Source: Flavobacteriaceae bacterium (lineage in GTDB: Bacteria; Bacteroidota; Bacteroidia; Flavobacteriales; Flavobacteriaceae). Taken from it: a stretch of 64,000 nt of DNA. Both the position numbers and the translations under genes were made by a program. How positions within the stretch are numbered: the stretch's first letter is position 1; each line of letters opens with the position of its first letter. The notes under the pieces are model-generated. The model saw only the letters and a list, made by a program, of their open reading frames with translations. It had not been told where the DNA came from and made no database searches. Of the stretch, positions 60,801-64,000 are shown piece by piece. The stretch spans positions 1 through 64,000 of the forward strand of contig JAKITV010000007.1 of assembly GCA_021647885.1 (NCBI GenBank), given 5' to 3'.

Positions 60801-61910
60801 CTATAACGAATCTATTACTTTGCTCAAACGCTCAGCAATTTCTTGAATGCTACCTACACCATCTACACCAAAATATTTGTCTTGGCTAGAATAGTAATCT
60901 TTTAAAATAGCTGTTTTTGTATAATATTCTTTAATTCTATTTCTAATAATAGATTCGTTTGCATCGTCTGGTCTTCCACTGGTTTTTCCTCTTTTAAGTA
61001 AACGCTCTACTAACACTTCGTCATCTACTTCTAAAGCAATCATTGCATTTATATTAGAATCTTTAGTTTCCATGAGTTTATCTAAAGCTTCCGCTTGTGC
61101 ATTAGTACGCGGAAATCCATCAAAAATAAAACCTTGAGCATCTGCATTTCTATCTACTTCTGCATTAAGCATTTTTATGGTAACCTCATCTGGCACTAAA
61201 TCGCCTTTATCCATATACGATTTAGCTAAAGTACCAAGTGCTGTTTCATTTTTTATATTATAGCGAAATACATCTCCTGTGGAAATATGAACCAAATTAT
61301 ATTTATCCTTTAAAAATTCTGCTTGTGTACCTTTTCCTGCTCCTGGAGGTCCAAACAAAACTATATTTGTCATCTTTTGTGTGGTACAAATTTGATATAC
61401 TTCTGGAATATCTCTACCTAAACCATTATAATCCAAACCGTAACCAACGATAAACTTTTTAGGGATTTCAATACCTTTATAATGAATTTTAAAATCTTTC
61501 TTATAAGCTTCTGGTTTATAAAAAAGCGTTGCTATTTTAAGTGCTTTTACGCCTTCATTCTTAAATATTCTATGTATTTCATGTAGTGTATTTCCTGTAT
61601 CGATAATATCTTCTAAAATCACTACTGTTCTTCCGGATAAATCTTGTGTAAGACCAATTAATCGTTGAATATCTTCGGTAGATTTTACGCCTTCATAAGA
61701 CGCTAATTTTATAAAAGTGACCTCGCATGGTTTAGGATACTTCTTTACAAAATCGCTTACTACCATAAAAGATCCATTTAAAATACCTATAAATACAGGT
61801 ATTTCGTCACCAATATCTTTTGAGATTTCGTTCGCTAGTTTTGAAATTGCAGCATCAATTTCTTGTGCAGATATAAATGGTTTAAAATATTTATCATGAA
61901 GTTTAATCAT
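60801..61910 (-). CDS. Fused hypoxanthine phosphoribosyltransferase-adenylate kinase
   Basis: A single 369-residue frame holds two purine enzymes. Residues 1-177: Hpt with the PRPP loop VVILEDIIDTGNTL (97-110). From M180: short-type adenylate kinase with P-loop GPPGAGKGT (187-195), FDGFPRT and a reduced, zinc-free lid (KRGKTSGRPDD). The codons join without a stop. An ATG at 61373 could also start Adk alone (190 residues, a normal length). Together they salvage hypoxanthine/guanine and balance adenylates. The promoter is at 61933-61940. Confidence 0.95.
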   Translation of the reverse strand: MIKLHDKYFKPFISAQEIDAAISKLANEISKDIGDEIPVFIGILNGSFMVVSDFVKKYPKPCEVTFIKLASYEGVKSTEDIQRLIGLTQDLSGRTVVILEDIIDTGNTLHEIHRIFKNEGVKALKIATLFYKPEAYKKDFKIHYKGIEIPKKFIVGYGLDYNGLGRDIPEVYQICTTQKMTNIVLFGPPGAGKGTQAEFLKDKYNLVHISTGDVFRYNIKNETALGTLAKSYMDKGDLVPDEVTIKMLNAEVDRNADAQGFIFDGFPRTNAQAEALDKLMETKDSNINAMIALEVDDEVLVERLLKRGKTSGRPDDANESIIRNRIKEYYTKTAILKDYYSSQDKYFGVDGVGSIQEIAERLSKVIDSL

Positions 61911-61932
61911 GTTGTCCTTTTTTAGAAAGATG

Positions 61933-61940
61933 CAAAGATA
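61933..61940 (-). promoter_or_regulatory. Promoter -7 box for hpt-adk
   Basis: Minus-strand TATCTTTG, an exact TAnnTTTG match, 22 bases before the ATG. Confidence 0.55.
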
Positions 61941-62057
61941 ATGAATTGATTAAGGATTTACGGTTTTTGAATTATGATTTTGAAATTGATTGAATATTAA
62001 AATGTATTTTTGTGATGTCGAAGCAGAAAATCAATATTAATTAAGATTAATAAGATT

Positions 62058-62071
62058 CCCACTTTAGTGGG
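62058..62071. repeat. Start-proximal hairpin before purK
   Basis: CCCACTTTAGTGGG, ending two bases before the first purK ATG (eight before the second). Same family as 24247-24265 and 60695-60713. Confidence 0.7.
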
Positions 62072-62073
62072 TA

Positions 62074-63234
62074 ATGAATATGAATTACTTTTCTTCAAAT
62101 TTTAAATTAGGCATACTTGGTGGAGGACAATTGGGCAAAATGCTACTAAACGATACCCGAAAATTCGATATATATACCTGTGTTTTAGATATAAGTGATG
62201 AAGCACCTTGTAAGATTGCTTCAAACGAGTTTTACAAAGGTGATTTAATGGACTTTAAAACCGTTTATAACTTTGGGAAAAAAGTAGATGTTTTAACCAT
62301 TGAAATAGAAAACATAAATGTAGATGCTTTAGAAAAACTAGAACATGAAGGTGTTAAAGTTTATCCTTCTTCAAAAACATTAGGGATTATTCAAAATAAA
62401 TCTAAACAGAAATTGTTTTACATAGATCATAATTTGCCTACAACTCCCTTTTCAAGATTTGCTTATAAAGATGAGATTTTAACTGCAATAAAGCATGAAA
62501 CATTGCGTTTTCCATTTGTTTGGAAAAGCGCTCAATTTGGATACGATGGCAATGGAGTTAAAGTTATTAGAACATTTTCAGACCTTGACGACTTACCAAA
62601 AGGAGAATGTATTACAGAAGAACTTGTAGATTTTAAAAATGAGCTTTCTGTAATTGTAGCACGAAATGTTTCGGGAGAAACTAAAGTTTATCCTGTTGTT
62701 GAAATGGAGTTTCATCCTCATGCCAACCAAGTAGAATATGTAATTTGTCCTGCAAGAATTAGTAAAGAAATAGCATTAAAAGCAGAATTAACAGCGTTAA
62801 AAACTTCAGCAGCATTTAATCATGTTGGTCTGTTGGCTGTAGAAATGTTTCTAACAAAAGATGATGAAATTTTAATAAATGAAGTTGCACCAAGACCTCA
62901 CAATTCAGGTCACCACACAATCGAAACAAGTTATACCTCTCAATTTGAACAACATCTTCGTGCTATTTTAAACTTACCTTTAGGAAAAACTGATAGTAAA
63001 GTTGGTGGAATTATGGTAAATTTGGTTGGTGAAGAAGGTTACAATGGAGATGTAGTTTACCAAAATATAGAGAGCATAATGGAAATGGATGGTGTAACTC
63101 CACATATTTATGGTAAAAAACAAACACGACCATTTCGTAAAATGGGACATGTAACTATTATAAATGAAGATATTACTGAAGCACGAAAAATTGCCGAAAA
63201 AGTAAAAAGAACGATAAAAGTAATAAGTAAATAA
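62074..63234 (+). CDS. purK: 5-(carboxyamino)imidazole ribonucleotide synthase
   Basis: ATP-grasp enzyme that carboxylates AIR to N5-CAIR in purine synthesis. LGILGGGQLGKML begins the fold (12-24), then PTTPFSRF, WKSAQFGYDGNGV (ATP-grasp loop) and EVAPRPHNSGHHTIE. 386 residues from ATG 62074; ATG 62080 is an equally good start. purE follows after three bases, forming the two-gene unit for N5-CAIR formation and mutation. Confidence 0.96.
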   Translation: MNMNYFSSNFKLGILGGGQLGKMLLNDTRKFDIYTCVLDISDEAPCKIASNEFYKGDLMDFKTVYNFGKKVDVLTIEIENINVDALEKLEHEGVKVYPSSKTLGIIQNKSKQKLFYIDHNLPTTPFSRFAYKDEILTAIKHETLRFPFVWKSAQFGYDGNGVKVIRTFSDLDDLPKGECITEELVDFKNELSVIVARNVSGETKVYPVVEMEFHPHANQVEYVICPARISKEIALKAELTALKTSAAFNHVGLLAVEMFLTKDDEILINEVAPRPHNSGHHTIETSYTSQFEQHLRAILNLPLGKTDSKVGGIMVNLVGEEGYNGDVVYQNIESIMEMDGVTPHIYGKKQTRPFRKMGHVTIINEDITEARKIAEKVKRTIKVISK

Positions 63235-63237
63235 AAT

Positions 63238-63723
63238 ATGGCACAAGTAGGAATAATTATGGGAAGCAATAGTGACCTTCCTGTTATGCAAGACGCTATA
63301 GATATTTTAAAAGGGTTTGATATTGATATTGAAGTGGATATCGTTTCTGCACATCGAACACCAGATAAAATGTTTGAATATGGTAAAGAAGCTCATAAAC
63401 GAGGTATAAAAGTCATTATTGCTGGTGCTGGTGGCGCAGCGCATTTACCAGGAATGATAGCCTCTTTATCTCCGCTTCCAGTTATTGGAGTTCCTGTAAA
63501 ATCAAGTAACTCTATAGATGGTTGGGATTCTGTACTATCTATTTTACAAATGCCTGGAGGTGTCCCAGTTGCAACGGTAGCGTTAAATGGCGCAAAAAAT
63601 GCAGGTATATTAGCAGCACAAATTATTGGGACTTTCGACAATTGTGTTCAAGACAAAATAGTAATCTATAAGGAAGGATTAAAAGCAAAAGTTTTAAAAA
63701 CTTCAAAAGAAATAAAAAAATAA
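63238..63723 (+). CDS. purE: N5-carboxyaminoimidazole ribonucleotide mutase
   Basis: Class I PurE that converts N5-CAIR to CAIR, the step after PurK. IMGSNSDLPVM carries the phosphate-binding and active-site residues, SAHRTPDKM the catalytic histidine, and AGAGGAAHLPGM the substrate loop. 161 residues, typical. The presence of purK confirms the class I (mutase) reaction. A small hairpin follows. Confidence 0.97.
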   Translation: MAQVGIIMGSNSDLPVMQDAIDILKGFDIDIEVDIVSAHRTPDKMFEYGKEAHKRGIKVIIAGAGGAAHLPGMIASLSPLPVIGVPVKSSNSIDGWDSVLSILQMPGGVPVATVALNGAKNAGILAAQIIGTFDNCVQDKIVIYKEGLKAKVLKTSKEIKK

Positions 63724-63746
63724 AACCTCGATTTTAACGAGGCTTT
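63724..63746 (+). terminator. Weak terminator after purE
   Basis: CCTCG pairs with CGAGG around a 7-base AT loop, with A-rich and T-containing flanks. The T-run is short, so efficiency is doubtful. Confidence 0.5.
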
Positions 63747-63948
63747 ATAATTGCTATTAATTAATCTTTTATAAGGATGAAACTCCATGAAAAAATTATT
63801 GGCGAATGTAATAAAAATTTACTTATACAATCAACCTTTTTATAGTTAATATTCGATAAATCAATCTGTTAGAAAGAAAATACTTACACAATTATAAAAA
63901 TGTAATCCAAGTGTTTAAAATTACTTATTAAATCTCTTACAAATAAAA

Positions 63949-64000
63949 ATGAACAGTTTAAGTCACTACTTTTCAACACCATATAACACAGCTCCATTTT
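63949..64000 (+). CDS. Start of a probable M3 family metallopeptidase
   Basis: Only 17 codons are visible before the window ends, reading MNSLSHYFSTPYNTAPF. This opening (…TPxxTAPF) is the one commonly seen in Bacteroidota M3 oligopeptidases/peptidyl-dipeptidases. The HEXXH core lies outside the window, so the call rests on a short N-terminal match. Confidence 0.45.
   Translation, partial: MNSLSHYFSTPYNTAPF

Noticed and set aside
63777..63845. 22-codon frame MKLHEKIIGE... after purE
   Set aside because: The opening resembles the start of flavobacterial alpha/beta hydrolases, but it stops at once and no further domain follows in any frame; too short to claim even as a remnant.
1..64000. tRNA, rRNA, riboswitch or intact insertion sequence
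   Set aside because: I found no cloverleaf-like or rRNA-like sequence, no recognised riboswitch core and no transposase frame by reading; a covariance-model scan would be needed to exclude small RNAs.

Overview
This window is an AT-rich chromosomal segment of a bacterium in the phylum Bacteroidota, almost certainly family Flavobacteriaceae. The evidence is the TAnnTTTG-type -7 promoter boxes in front of many genes, a type IX secretion plug-domain protein, Na+-translocating NADH:quinone reductase (nqr) genes, CarboxypepD_reg-like surface proteins, DUF6090, GxxExxY and DUF6503 genes, and many short palindromic repeats typical of flavobacterial intergenic DNA. The genus cannot be fixed from this sequence. 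I saw no rRNA or tRNA gene, no CRISPR array, no phage and no intact insertion sequence.

Layout. 1-8 kb: valS (3' end cut by the window edge), a DUF1573 protein, an aspartyl protease with a PDZ domain, then an aminotransferase-murB-ECF sigma-anti-sigma operon. 8-13 kb: a small four-cysteine membrane protein, a glycosyltransferase, a second ECF sigma factor and an unusual Nramp-like transporter, all tightly packed, then lipA-gap. 13-19.5 kb: a TPR hybrid histidine kinase behind a striking inverted repeat, lpxK with a MITE-like element at its 3' end, Nif3 and its coiled-coil partner, and msrA. 19.5-20.4 kb: a decayed methyltransferase.

20.4-30.7 kb is the clearest pathway: a tryptophan/kynurenine degradation cluster with kynU, kmo, a RidA-type deaminase, a DUF2971 gene, 2-aminomuconate-semialdehyde dehydrogenase, an SDR, 3-hydroxyanthranilate dioxygenase, ACMS decarboxylase and an O-methyltransferase. 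Together these convert kynurenine through 3-hydroxyanthranilate to 2-aminomuconate and its deamination product. Tryptophan dioxygenase and kynurenine formamidase are not in the window. Palindromic repeats sit at most junctions of this cluster, and one lies inside the ridA reading frame.

30.7-42.8 kb holds housekeeping genes (tatA, pepE, gpmI, map, a CoA-transferase, an M48 protease), a GxxExxY gene bounded by repeat clusters, apbE and a DUF6090 gene with a truncated second copy. 42.8-49 kb is the complete nqrABCDEF operon; ApbE, just downstream, is the enzyme class that attaches FMN to NqrB and NqrC. 49-54.5 kb: T9SS plug protein, apaG, a DUF6695-like protein, an NRDE protein and pruA.

54.6-57.2 kb is a compact three-gene cassette: a CDP-alcohol phosphatidyltransferase, a CobD/HisC-like PLP enzyme and a LicC-like nucleotidyltransferase. 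It looks richer in G+C than its surroundings, and a perfect 12-nt inverted repeat lies at its two outer edges. It reads as a laterally acquired CDP-aminoalcohol (Kennedy-like) phospholipid head-group module, and I regard it as the best candidate for an under-described system here. 57.7-64 kb returns to core genes: mpl, a DUF4136 lipoprotein, obg, a fused hpt-adk gene, purK-purE and the first codons of what looks like an M3 peptidase.
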